NCBI GenBank assembly: GCA_028829895.1
Contig: CM054183.1
Span: 16,355,975 to 16,419,974, forward strand
Source of the DNA: Sinotaia quadrata
Taxonomy: Eukaryota > Mollusca > Gastropoda > Architaenioglossa > Viviparidae
DNA length: 64,000 bases
Direction of reading: 5' to 3'
Of the stretch, positions 25,701-37,900 are shown piece by piece (position 1 is the first letter of the stretch; each line of letters starts with the position of its first letter). The translations under genes and the position numbers were made by a program. The notes under the pieces were generated by a model that worked only from the letters and a program-made list of their open reading frames with translations, searched no databases and was not told the DNA's origin.

Positions 25701-28700
25701 GCAGTTGTAATCATTAATTATGATGGCATCGATGTGATCGCCGAGGGTGATCATACGAGTAGAGCTGCTGCCGCCACTGTCACTGCTGTTGCTGTTACCA
25801 CCACTTGATCCTGCTTCCTGGCCTGCAGAGGATGAAGAGGAAGAGTGTGCTGGATCAGGAAGACTAAGGGGTCGAGTACCTCCAGCAATATTATTGCCAC
25901 CAGAACTGTGAGACATTGAGGTACAGTCTGCGTCGCCACCACTTCCAAAATATTTCCAAGGTGTGGGCTTGTACTTGGATGTGCTGGTGTGGGAATCAGA
26001 ATGAGGGAGGTTTGCTTCTGCAAATACCATAAAAAAAAACAAAAAACCATACAGTATTTAAGTGAAGAAATGGCATTATGCTTGTATATAACTGGAAAAT
26101 TCTGGTGAGTTCATAGTTCAGTGTGGATAGTTTCTTGTAAAATACCACAGTGACATCCATAACAGTAAACATGTTTAGAACAGTAGTGATGAACAAATGC
26201 TAAGTGTCTAATTTTTTTACTAATTACTGCTTAAATCATTAGAAAATTGCAAATTATTTCTTTTATTGCTAGATTTTATATTTTATGAAGATTTAAATTT
26301 TAAAAAAAATTAATAATAATGCATATATTCAAAATGAAAATGAAATGTTTGTGAGAAATATTTCTTTTCTTTACATTTGCAAACAGTAAAATTCGACACA
26401 ATGCTGCAGTTTCAAAGGCTAAACACTTCCATTCAATTACAGATGAAAATTAAAAAAAACTTCCCCTCCTTCCCTAAAATATAATTTTAGAAAACCATAC
26501 CAATTATGCAAATCAGTAATTTTGAATGTAAGGCTGCTGTTTGTTACTGAGTAACAATTACAAAAACATTTACAAAATGAATAACTCTGCATTTAGGGCT
26601 GCTTGATGGCTATTTAGTAAAAACTATAGTAACATCTGGGTTACAACTAAAAATCTATTTTTAAATAGCTCAGGTATAGAATAAAAAGCATATTCAAGGA
26701 TTTTTTTTTAACAATGTGAAAACTGAATAACAATTTGAGAACAATACTTTTCTATACTGCAGGTGCTGATCGGATGTAATGCAAATGAATAAAACAAACT
26801 ACATACATGAGTAAGACTGAGTGGTTATTGGGCCGCCTTGGCCAAGCAACAGACAAAGCAGGGTACTGGTGAATGCTCTGCACAGTGCCCCCAAAACATT
26901 ATTATATGGTTTTGGGGGGGGCTATCCACATTATTATGACCTCTTTGGAGCTACCCGATATTACTCTCTGGGACTACCCCATGTTATTATCCCTTTGTGA
27001 CTACCCATGTGTTATTATGACCACTTGGGGTTATATGCATTATGACCTCAGGGACTACCCACATATTATTACCCGTCTGGAGCTACCCATGTGTTATTAT
27101 CTTTTTGGGGCTAATCCACATTATTATGACCTCTTTGAGGTTACCATGTGACCAATCTCTGTTGAAAGTCAAGCAAATGCCATTTGTTATTATGACCACT
27201 TGGAAACTATCACATGCTCAGCCTCTGTAGAAGGTCAAGCAAATTCTATGAGTTACTGCAGACTTCTTTGGGGGACACCCACCAATGTTCCTTCTAATAT
27301 TTTTCCTGTGTGTGGAACTGGCAGCCTCAATTCCGCAATAGCAAAGCATTTTCATAAACATTTCTAATCATAAATTGCAACTACTGACTACATACATGCC
27401 TGTAGTAAAGAAGACGTAAAGCTTAGAAATAACATATAGTTTTCATACTTTATTGCAATGAAAATGTTATATATAACTAGACCTACATGTAGTTCTTCTT
27501 CAAACATCAAAATAAGGCTGAACACTAAAGTTTCTGCCGCCTATCCTTCTGCGATGACCATAGTCGATAAACTCTACCAAGACTGACTCCCAATCCAGAG
27601 CTTGATAAGACTTTTTATTCTCATCATGTCCAAGTAGTCAGTTTCCAGATGGTTCCAAGATTTGGTCTTGAAGGCATTCTTAAGGCTAAAACCATGTTCA
27701 CAGTCTGAACTTGAATGCCTGGAATGTTGCAGACACATCCAGTAGATAAGACATGATAAATTGTTCATCGTTTAGTGCAAACTGAACTACGTTGTTGAAT
27801 GTCTTCATTAACCTGAACATGAATTTTTCAGAAATTATTAATCTGAAATCACAATACTGATGCACAAGTTTTTTGCACATTTCACTTGTATCTTTGAAGA
27901 AATGATATCTGCCAAGCAACTCTACAATTTTTTTTTTCCACTCTCAAGAGCTGTTTGACAGAGCAATTGTTTCAAACAACTTCTACTCCATTAGTTCATT
28001 TTCTGGAAAAACAACTGTCCATATATAAACACACACATTCAACAAATTGTAGGATGGCAGACATATTAATATTTTCGTCGCTATCTATAAATGCATGAAG
28101 TTCGTCAATCCAGTGCATGGTGTCTCCTAAGTACTGTGTGCATTACTTAGATATTCTGGCTTTAAGTAACAAACTGGAAAATACTGTGTGCATAGCTTAG
28201 ATATTCTGGTTTTAATGAATTGAAAAGTACTGTACCTGTAGCTTAGTTATTCTGGCTTTAATGAACTGAAAAGCTGCAATTGTTGCTAGGTTAATCTGCT
28301 AAAACAACCAATCCAGCCTGGCTAATTCACCAATCATGTTCTTAAAAACTGTAAGTGCAACACAAATCTGTAGGTTTGTCAACTTCTTGAAGCAGTATTT
28401 GCAGACTGGCTCAGTGTGTTCTTCAAAGTGCTCTTTATAGCAGCAAATCAAAACTGGAATGTTTCTTGTAAATGCTCCCAGTGTGAAATGTCTAGAAAAC
28501 CAACATACTTCATTAAGTGGTCTAAATGAAACTGATTCACAGTCCAGAACTGCTGCCAGCTCTTCAAATGCTGCTCTTTGAATAGATGACCTACTAAACA
28601 GCGTGTACACAGTTCGGAGCAATGTCTCAATGTCCTGCATTATTGAAATGTTCTTGCAAGCATCGTCAATTCCAAGGTCTTCTCGATGAGCAACACAATA

Positions 28701-31700
28701 CTTTTGCTAACAGAAGGGGAACATCTTTGCAAAGTAGTGCAGCTACACCGTTGTCCTTAACCAGCATAACTAATGCTCCATCAGACATAAATATGACCGT
28801 CTTCTGCATGTCTAGTTTGTTGTTTGCATAAAATTTTTTAATAATCTCAAAAACTGATCTGCTGTCACATGCACTCAACTTCAAAATTCTGGCAAACACT
28901 GACTTATATATAATTCACATCATTAAGTGGTCAGAATTTAATGTACAAAATCAACATTTTGTTGACTGAAATATCAGTACTATCATCAGTGATAAGAATA
29001 TGATAACTGATATTACATAGATCACTTATGATTTCTCGTTGGACAACCTCGTTGACATACTCCACAAATTCAAAGGCATACTTTTTACTGTGCCAACTCT
29101 TTAGAATTGAAATGTACTTAGCTATATGGTCACGTATATCTTGTCCTGATAACATCGGCACATTCATAGAGATGGCTAGCAATACGTTATTGATCAAAAT
29201 TTGTACCTCAGTGATGTCAGCAATCTTCGCTTAGAAAACTTTTTTTTCTCTCCTCGATATTCTATGCTTTCAGTTACAGTCAGTCTGTACAGGCCTCCAG
29301 ATTTTGGCATTGTAGTTTAGACACCAAATCCAAATGAATTTTCTGAGTAAGGTGGCACTTTAAGCAATCCATTTTCCAATCAACTCTGTGTTTACCGCTA
29401 CTGAAATCACCAACAGCACAAGGTTGTTCACACAATGTGACAAACAACATTGTCAGTGCTGTCACAATAAATGAAGATATTGCCTAGTTTCATTCATCTG
29501 TTTTCTGCTGATGCTGGAAGTTCTGTCCCTACGAGCTTACTAAATGATTCAGTTTTAAACTTACAACTACACTTTTTCTTTGCAAAACTGTCTTACATTT
29601 TGACATTGGTTACAAATTTTAACCACAAAGAAATATTATGCTTTATTAAACTGGTTTAACATAGTGGAATCCGACACAGATAATCTGATTGACACAGGCT
29701 TATAGCTACGGCATCACCTGTTGGAATCTAATTGCTAGCAGCAAGGCAGCTCACCAGCATCAGTAACACCACTCAATAGGCTGGTGAGCCAAGTTTGATC
29801 TGCTGGATAAGCTCAGCACACAGTTACAGATCTTGACCTTCCATTGATGCAAAGATAAGCAAGTATGTTAATAATTCAATGGCCAACTTTAAGTTACAGA
29901 AAACTTAAGCTCATATGTATTTCCTATAAAAACTTGTGCACAGAATTTTGAAACTGCTGTGCAGCATTTTCTAATGAGCTGCGCAGCCACACACCTTAGA
30001 GAGAACATTGCTACCCAAGAGCCTTACTTTGTTCAAGGAAAAGCAAATGCCATTTGTTAATGCAGACTTTTTACCACATATCTGCAATGAGTGGCAAATT
30101 TATGAAACATTATGGCAGCACAAATAGATGTGAAGAAAAACAGGAAAAAAGCAATTAAGTGAGCAAAAGCCCAGTGTGATATATAAAACTATATGATTGT
30201 TAAAAAAATGTTTTCATTTAAAAACAAGAGATTATTAAAAGCTGCCAAATTAGTTACACTCAATTACCTTCAAGGCTTTCTCTCTTGATTTCTTCCCTGG
30301 CCATGTTTTCTGTTGTACAACAACAATTCTAACATTCCATAACATGCATTACCTTTCCCCACTTTTCTATTCAATTAATGAATATACTATGCAACTATAA
30401 CACTAGTGTTATAAAGCCAACATACAACAATGAGTAACAAACAATCTGTTGCTGGAGTTTTTTCAAACACAATGCATCTTAATACTGGCAACTCAACAGT
30501 GGCTTGTGTCAACTAGTAGTAATGGTAATTATTATTATCAAATACAGTATAACAATAAATTTGTATGGAAAATTATATTTCATTTTACACATTGAGTATA
30601 CATTTCAATTACTTATATATATATATAAAAATATATATTCTGGAGGTGATTGAGTGACTTTTGAAGGCTCTTTTACAAGCTTCAAATCAAGAAACTAAAA
30701 TCTATTCAGCAAAAAATACATTTTTGTATCTAATAAATCTGTTCTTTCTCTTTGATTTAAAATTTTAAGATTGTCACAATAGCAAAGGTTAAAATCTTGC
30801 AACAGCGATTTTGTACAATATAGAACAAAGAGAGCATTTATATCAACAAATCTAGTCATGTCAGACATTTATTCCAATAAAACTGCAAATTAGCATAACT
30901 TTCAATAGAAACAAGTCTAAAACAAAATTTCAATGAGCTTTATATGTACAAATGAATAGAATTAAAGCTTTATTGTACTCTGAATATATGCTAACATTTG
31001 TAGATATATTTATTTTCTCTTAAGTGTATTAAAGTATACTGCATTTTTACATTAATATTTCATGAAGTTCAAATCTTACATCTGTAATTAAACCCTGTTA
31101 CAGTTTCTTATTCTCATTTTCTAAAATAAAAGCAGTTCAATGTTAATTCCATCCAGAATAAACTGTGAAATGAAATATGGTTAAAACACAAACCTGCTGA
31201 AACAGCCATTGCCTTGCTCGAGTCTGAAGCACCACGCCCTGGTGGTGATCCCGAAATGCCAGCTGATTTGCCTCCACCAAAGCTGTTCCCAACACCACCA
31301 CTACCATTGCTTGGAAATCCATTTTCTGGTGTGGTGCGATTGATTTGATGAATTATGATAGCATCAATCAATGTGGCTGCTGTTAAAGAACGACCACCAG
31401 GTGACTGGTTGGACACATTACTGACAGGATGTTGTGGCTGATCTTTCTGGAATGCTGTCAGGATTACAGCAGCATTGTGATTACTTTGATTGTCTGTCAA
31501 TTTTCGTATATAATTACTATCTGTAAATGAACGGCGGCCAGCTCCTGATTCTGAAGAAGAGGGTGGCTCTTGACCTGAAAAATGCCAATGTAAGTTAAGA
31601 AATAAGCTAAGGAAAATCTCACCTAAAAGTTACCCAATGCAAAGTGAATCTACCAAAATGGTTTTCATATTTTTTTGCTTGTCACCTCACTAATCCAGAT

Positions 31701-34700
31701 TTCTGCTTAATCCATTTCCCACCAACACCAACACCACTTTAGTTCAGATTAGTGAGGTTTCCCTGTACTTAAAAAAAAAAAGAAATATCATTATGTCATT
31801 ATGATGACTATGCAGTGTAGCCTTAATTTCTTATGCAGAGCCACTAATAAGTGTAAATAGTTGAATGCATTATTTATTCTTTTATAAAATAATTACAAGT
31901 GCCATCCTCTCAAGTTTTTCTTATTTCGACTTTTTAAGGGCAGGAAAGCCATTGGCAGTGGTGGTGGATTTGGAGGGAAGAGAAACAGAAGTGTTTAATT
32001 TTTTAAAATTAAAAGACAATAAATTATTTCAAAATTTAAAACTTTGCAATGAGAAATAACGTAGTCAAAGATTTTGAAATAAACAAATTCACAAACATGT
32101 GGACATAAAAAACAGCATATGATAATTCTGATGCATGCCTTAAAGAGACAAAACTCATACCAATATACAAAGATATAAGAGATTCACACAAACACATAAA
32201 AAACACTCAAACATACAAAACACACAGACTCACACAAACATAAAAATTGATAAGGACATAGAGATATGTGCATCTTTATTGTTAGTCTCACCAGACTCTG
32301 GTGGAAGAGATTGAGAAGTGATATGACTAGGTCTGTGGTCACCTCGACTGTCAGCAGTTGTTAACATGTAGAGAGATTCATGTCCTTGTCGCATTTCATG
32401 AACATGTGTTTCATGGTCGCTGTGATGAGGCTGAGAAAGCAAAACAAACAAGAACACCAACTCTTTCAGATGTGAGGATAGCAGCACATTATTAGCAAAG
32501 CATAATTTATTAGAGAGTAGAGAGACAGGAAGGGAAAGTATTTTTCACAGAACTAAATCCCAACTTTTGGCAAGAAATAGTAACTGACTAATTATTAGAT
32601 TAACAGTCAAAGAACTGGCATTTCAAATGTGTCAGAAAAAAATAAACAAAGAGATTTAAAAGCTTAATATATCTGTAGAAGAAGTATTTCCGGGTATTAT
32701 GATTTAATTTTTCAACTGTCATTACATTATAAACAGTATACTGTTTTATACCATTCAGATACAAATAAGCAATCTTTAAAGGTAAAGCATAAAGTGTTAC
32801 ATTCACAAAACTGTGACTTGTAAGAGTGGTGTAAATGATTTCCTAACTTCCAGCAGCATTATTTGTTTACAAATGCCTCTGCAAGCATAACAGTTCTAAC
32901 AGTGCTTTGCACTGCAAGTACTAACAACTATGAATAGTATTATACAGCATCTCTACAGACTAAATCACTAATAATGAAATAAAGTAATGAATATGTCACT
33001 AGTCATACCACACACACACACACCCCTCTCTAAAAACAATGCAAAGGTCAGAGGTCACACCACACTCAACCCTCTAACAACAAAAAGGTCAAGTCACAAT
33101 GCATTCACCCTCCCTCACAACAAAAGATCAGTAGTCACACTACATGCACCCTTCTAAAAAAAAACAAACAAATAGGTCAGCAACTCACACCACTCCCCTC
33201 TAAAAACAACAAAGAGGTGAGTGGTCACACTACACTCACCCTCTCTAAAATCAACAAGATGTCAACAGTCACACTACACTCAACCTCTCTAAAAGCAAGA
33301 AAGAGATCAGTGGTCACACTACACTCACCCCTTAAAAAAACAACACAAAGAGGTCAACAGTCACACTACACTCACCCCTTAAAAAACAACAAGGAGGTCC
33401 ACAGTCACATTACACTCCCCACCCACCCCACCCCCCAAAACAAAACAAAATGAGCAGTAGTCACACCATACTCACTCCTCTAAATATAACAAAAAGGTCA
33501 GAGGTCACATCATATTAACTTCCTCTAAAAAAATAACAAATAGATCGGTAGTATAGGAATTATCTTAGACAATTATTATTAATGGTGTTATTGCCTATTA
33601 TCTAAAAAATTATTATGCATTCTGTCGTTGCCTATTTTCTCAGGTAATTATCAGCGATGTTGTTATCACCTATTATTTCAGATAATTATTGTCACTAATA
33701 ATTATAGTCAATGTTATTATTGCCAATTATATCAGACAATTATCAATATTCTTACTGCAATTATCTCAAGACAATTATTTTCCATGCTGTTATTGTCCAT
33801 TAACTTGGACAATTATTGTCCATGCTGTTATTGCCTGCCATCTCAGACAATAAGTGTGCAAAAACACTAGCATATAACATTACTTTTGTTTATAGCTGCA
33901 AATATTCTTTTTAATCAGTTACATAAAGCCAGTTACTGACCTGAGAGTCTGAACATACACAGTGGACAAATGTCATGATTTGATAATTGTGGAAAGTATT
34001 TTACTATCCCCACTCTAGAGGGACTTGCTATGGAAGCAATCATCAGTTTTTGACAAAATAAATAAAACAGATATGTTCTTTTCATTATCGGTACAGGAAT
34101 GTATTGTATATTAGTAAAAAACAAAAAATATTATAGTGATCAACAAAAGACAGTCATTTATAGGGCTCAGTGTAGGTCCACATTTTAAATCCTCACAAGA
34201 CTGCACATTTAACCACCTAATTACCTGTTTGTTAATTTTAAATCTTTATAACAACCATTAATTTACTGGACTTAAGTGTAAATGTTTGAGTAAAACCACT
34301 GGTTCACTTAGTGTAAATGTCTGATTAAGACCACTAGTTTTACTAGGCGTAAATGTCTGAGTAAGAGTACTCGTTTATTTAGTTTAAATGTCTGAGTAAG
34401 ACCACTGGCTTACATACTGTAAATGTCTGAGTAAGAATACTGAAATTACTGTCAAAGCAAATATTTGATCACTGGTTTACTTAAAAAGCTGAGTAAGACC
34501 ATAGATTTACTGGGCTTAGTGAAATTAGTAAGACCATTGGTTTACTTAGTAAATGATTGAGTGATTTACTTATTGTAAGTGTCTAAATAAGACTACTGGT
34601 TTACTTAGTTAAATACCTAAATAAGACCCACTGGTCTACTTAGTTAAATACCTATAAAAGACCACAGGTTTACTTAATTAAATGTCTGAGTAAGACTACT

Positions 34701-34874
34701 AATTTACTTAGTTAAATATCTGAGTAAGACTACTGGTCTACTTAGTTAAATATCTAAATAAGACTACTGGTGTACTTAGTGAAAATGTCTGTATCTGCAT
34801 TTACCTGTTGAGGATGCTGGTCCATTGCATGCTGAATGAGATGCTCATGAGTACGCCGAACTTGTTGTTGCTGT

Positions 34875-34915
<41 letters not shown>

Positions 34916-37900
34916 GTGTTCCCAAGCCATCCTTGAGGCTTGTGCTACTGCTCTGTCCTGAGAGAAGTAATTCAAATTGCATTGGTTTTTGTTGTTTGTA
35001 GTTTACTTGTGATTAATACAACTATTGAACAACAATTACTTTTGTTCAAATGTTAAGATCACTACATTTTGCTCATTTTAAGATAATTTACCTGAATCAA
35101 AATAGGTTTTCCTTTCTGAAAATATTTTTGAAAATAATAAGTGGGTTTAGAATATTTCAGCAACAAAATGATTACAGTAGTAATGCTTATAAATTATATA
35201 TGTGCTTATAAATCAGACATAGATCTATCTTACCTGAAGTGGTGTAAAAACATCTGAATATTAGAGTCATAAAAATAAACCACTTTGGTACCTGCATGGC
35301 TTTTTCTTGTGGTGTGCGTTCTCTCTCTCTGTCAGACATGTCTGTCCGATAGTACCCAGTAATGTGTTGTTGCTGTTGTTGCTGCTGCTGCTGAGAGTGA
35401 ATGGAAGGTGAAAGTCGCATTCGACCTTGCTCCTGTGAACTTGGCACTCCCAACATCGATTGTCGTGGTGAGTTTGGAGGGCGCTGCTGTTGGACATAAT
35501 TAATTATGTTCTTTACAAACTTTATATTAGTGGTATTAAAGCCTTTCATTCTATGCCATAATTATAAGTACTGTAGTGATTCAAATTCAAATTAAAATGG
35601 GGAACATTCTGGCTTATGCCCATTGGATGCCAGAATAGGTAGGGGTAGGATCGGGGGTGTTCTGGGATGGGTAGGACTAGGAGCAGAATTAGAGGCTAGC
35701 CATGCACTATATCTGGTAATAGGTTTATTAATTTTTTTATTCAAGGATTTATTTATTTTAATTTCGGGTGAGGTGAGAATGCTTTCTTTTCTCTTTTATT
35801 ATTATAATTTAATTTTCCCCCTAATCATTAGCATTACTATTATTATTGTTACCATATCATCATGAACACTATCATTAATACTGTTGGCATTTTGTCACAT
35901 AATATATTTTCCTTACAAAGTATTGTATACTGATAATATATGCTGTAATCTAATCTCTATTCAATCTCCAGAGCATTTCAGAAATAGTTTGTCAATTTTA
36001 AAACAATATTCTAGGAATGACTGATAATATTACAATGAACTGTAGAACTTTATTTGCACTAATATTTTGTTCTAATTTCCTAATATAAAAATATAGAGTC
36101 AACCAGGTCATTTTAATGTTATTATGAGCATTTTTATAAAATGTGTGTAAAACTACATACATAATACTTTTAGAAATAATTTTTTCTAAATATTTCAAAA
36201 CATAAAGTTAACTTCTATAATTAACTCTGAGTATAAATAGTAGTCATTATATAGATTTTCTTGTTTTGTGTTTTTAAATTATTTATTCATTTAAAATCAA
36301 CTATTATTAAATAGTATTTACCATTAAACATTGAGTTAACAATAATGATAACATAAACTTACAACATAATAAGCATCTAAATATCCATTAATATTACAAA
36401 ATAAAATGAACCAGACAAAATTACCAAATCTGCTGAACTATAGACAGTATATGTAATTTTAAAAGAAAAGCTGCCAATTAGTCAGACAGTTTTTCACACA
36501 TTTAGAGGTTTTCATATTTCACTCATGTCATATCATTCACAGTGTTGTCTTGATAGCTGTATAGACAAAACATCAACTCTTGTAATTGTTTTTAAATTGT
36601 TTACCAAGAATATATGAATTTTCACACTGCACCAATTTCTTGAATAATGCTTATCAGTAATGTGATTCATGTTGCTAACAAAAGCTCAGACTTTCACCAA
36701 GAGTAATCATTCGATTATTTACCAATTACAGAATTTACAATTATATTGGAGGATACTGTTTGTTGTGATTTTCAATGCAAGTAAGACATTCAGTACTAGT
36801 CTTTACTCTGTTTTACTAGCTGTTTATATATTTTCACAAGTAAGACATTCAGTGCTAGTCTTTACTCTGTTTTACTAGCTGTTCATATATTTTCACAAGA
36901 CATTCAGTACTAGTCTTTACTCTGTTTTACTAGCTGTTCATATATTTTCACAAGACATTCAGTACTAGTCTTTACTCTGTTTTACTAGCTGTTCATATAT
37001 TTTCACAAGATATTCAGTGCTAGTCTTTACTCTGTTTTACTAGCTGTTTATATATTTTCACAAGACATTCGGTACTAGTCTTTACTCTGTTTTACTAGCT
37101 GTTCATATATTTTCACAAGTTTTTTGTTTCCAACAAACACATCAAAATTTCTCTATCTTAACATTTTCAAAGATATTTCTGTTGTTGGTTGAATTAAGAA
37201 TTAGAATGTTAAATTTTTCAGCATAATTAAAAAAAAACAAACAAACAAAAATTCAGTTTTTCTATTCTCCTCGTGTGAAAAGGTTGGATTCTGTTTTTTG
37301 TTGTTGCAGCTTTTGAACTTTCACAAACCAAATTTACTGATGCTTGATTCTAAATCTATGTGTCCTTCAGGAGGGCCTGATAGTGCTTCTCTCATTCTGC
37401 GACTTTCTGCAACAGTGGCTGTCATATTTTGCAAATAAAAACATTTTATCTTGAATGATTTGGGAGCTTTTCTAATTTTAAATAATGCTTTGTATTTGTC
37501 CTAATGAGTGCTATATGCAAATTTTCAAAGTACAGTGTTACAGAAAAAGCAATAACAGAATAACTGGAAAGGGATCAATTCTGGAGATGGACATGAATAG
37601 CAGTGATGAAGGAGAGGATTTATACAGTTATAAAGCAGAGGTAAATGTTGAAAATGGTGCAACCGTTTATGCTTGCTGCTGCTGATATATATTGCAAAAG
37701 TGATAGGGAAGCAGTTCCTGACTTTGTCCTTGACACAGATTTTATTTCCTTTTATGGAATTCTAAGGGTTAAAATGATCCTTTCTTAATCCGAACATTTC
37801 AGAAACTGTCACTGACTTATGCCATGAACTAAAACAGAAAATGTATTTTTGTGAATGGTTGACTGAACTCCAATTAGCATGTTTAGGAGATAATTAATTT

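Larger units (their letters stand above)
27283..30010 (-). mobile_element. hAT-superfamily DNA transposon, near full length, decayed
   Basis: The terminal repeats CAATGTTCCTTCTAA (27283-27297) and inverted CAATGTTCTCTCTAA (30010-29996) match at 13 of 15 positions; both continue into GTGTGTGG and GCAGC. They resemble the CAGTGTTCCCTCTAA-type ends of a known hAT group. Flanking 8-mers acacccac and ctacccaa share ACCCA, a worn 8-bp duplication. A broken transposase fills the inside. The 2.73-kb element interrupts a minisatellite in an NCoR intron. Confidence 0.88.

Noticed and set aside
28622..29234. Plus-strand frames within the hAT element
   Set aside because: Antisense to the recognisable transposase fragments on the minus strand.
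29650..29830. Possible tRNA or tRNA-derived SINE near GCTGGTGAGCCAAGTTTGATC
   Set aside because: No paired A and B boxes or cloverleaf could be drawn; it lies within the hAT element.
33217..33453. 78-residue plus-strand frame
   Set aside because: Lies wholly in the 44-50-bp minisatellite.
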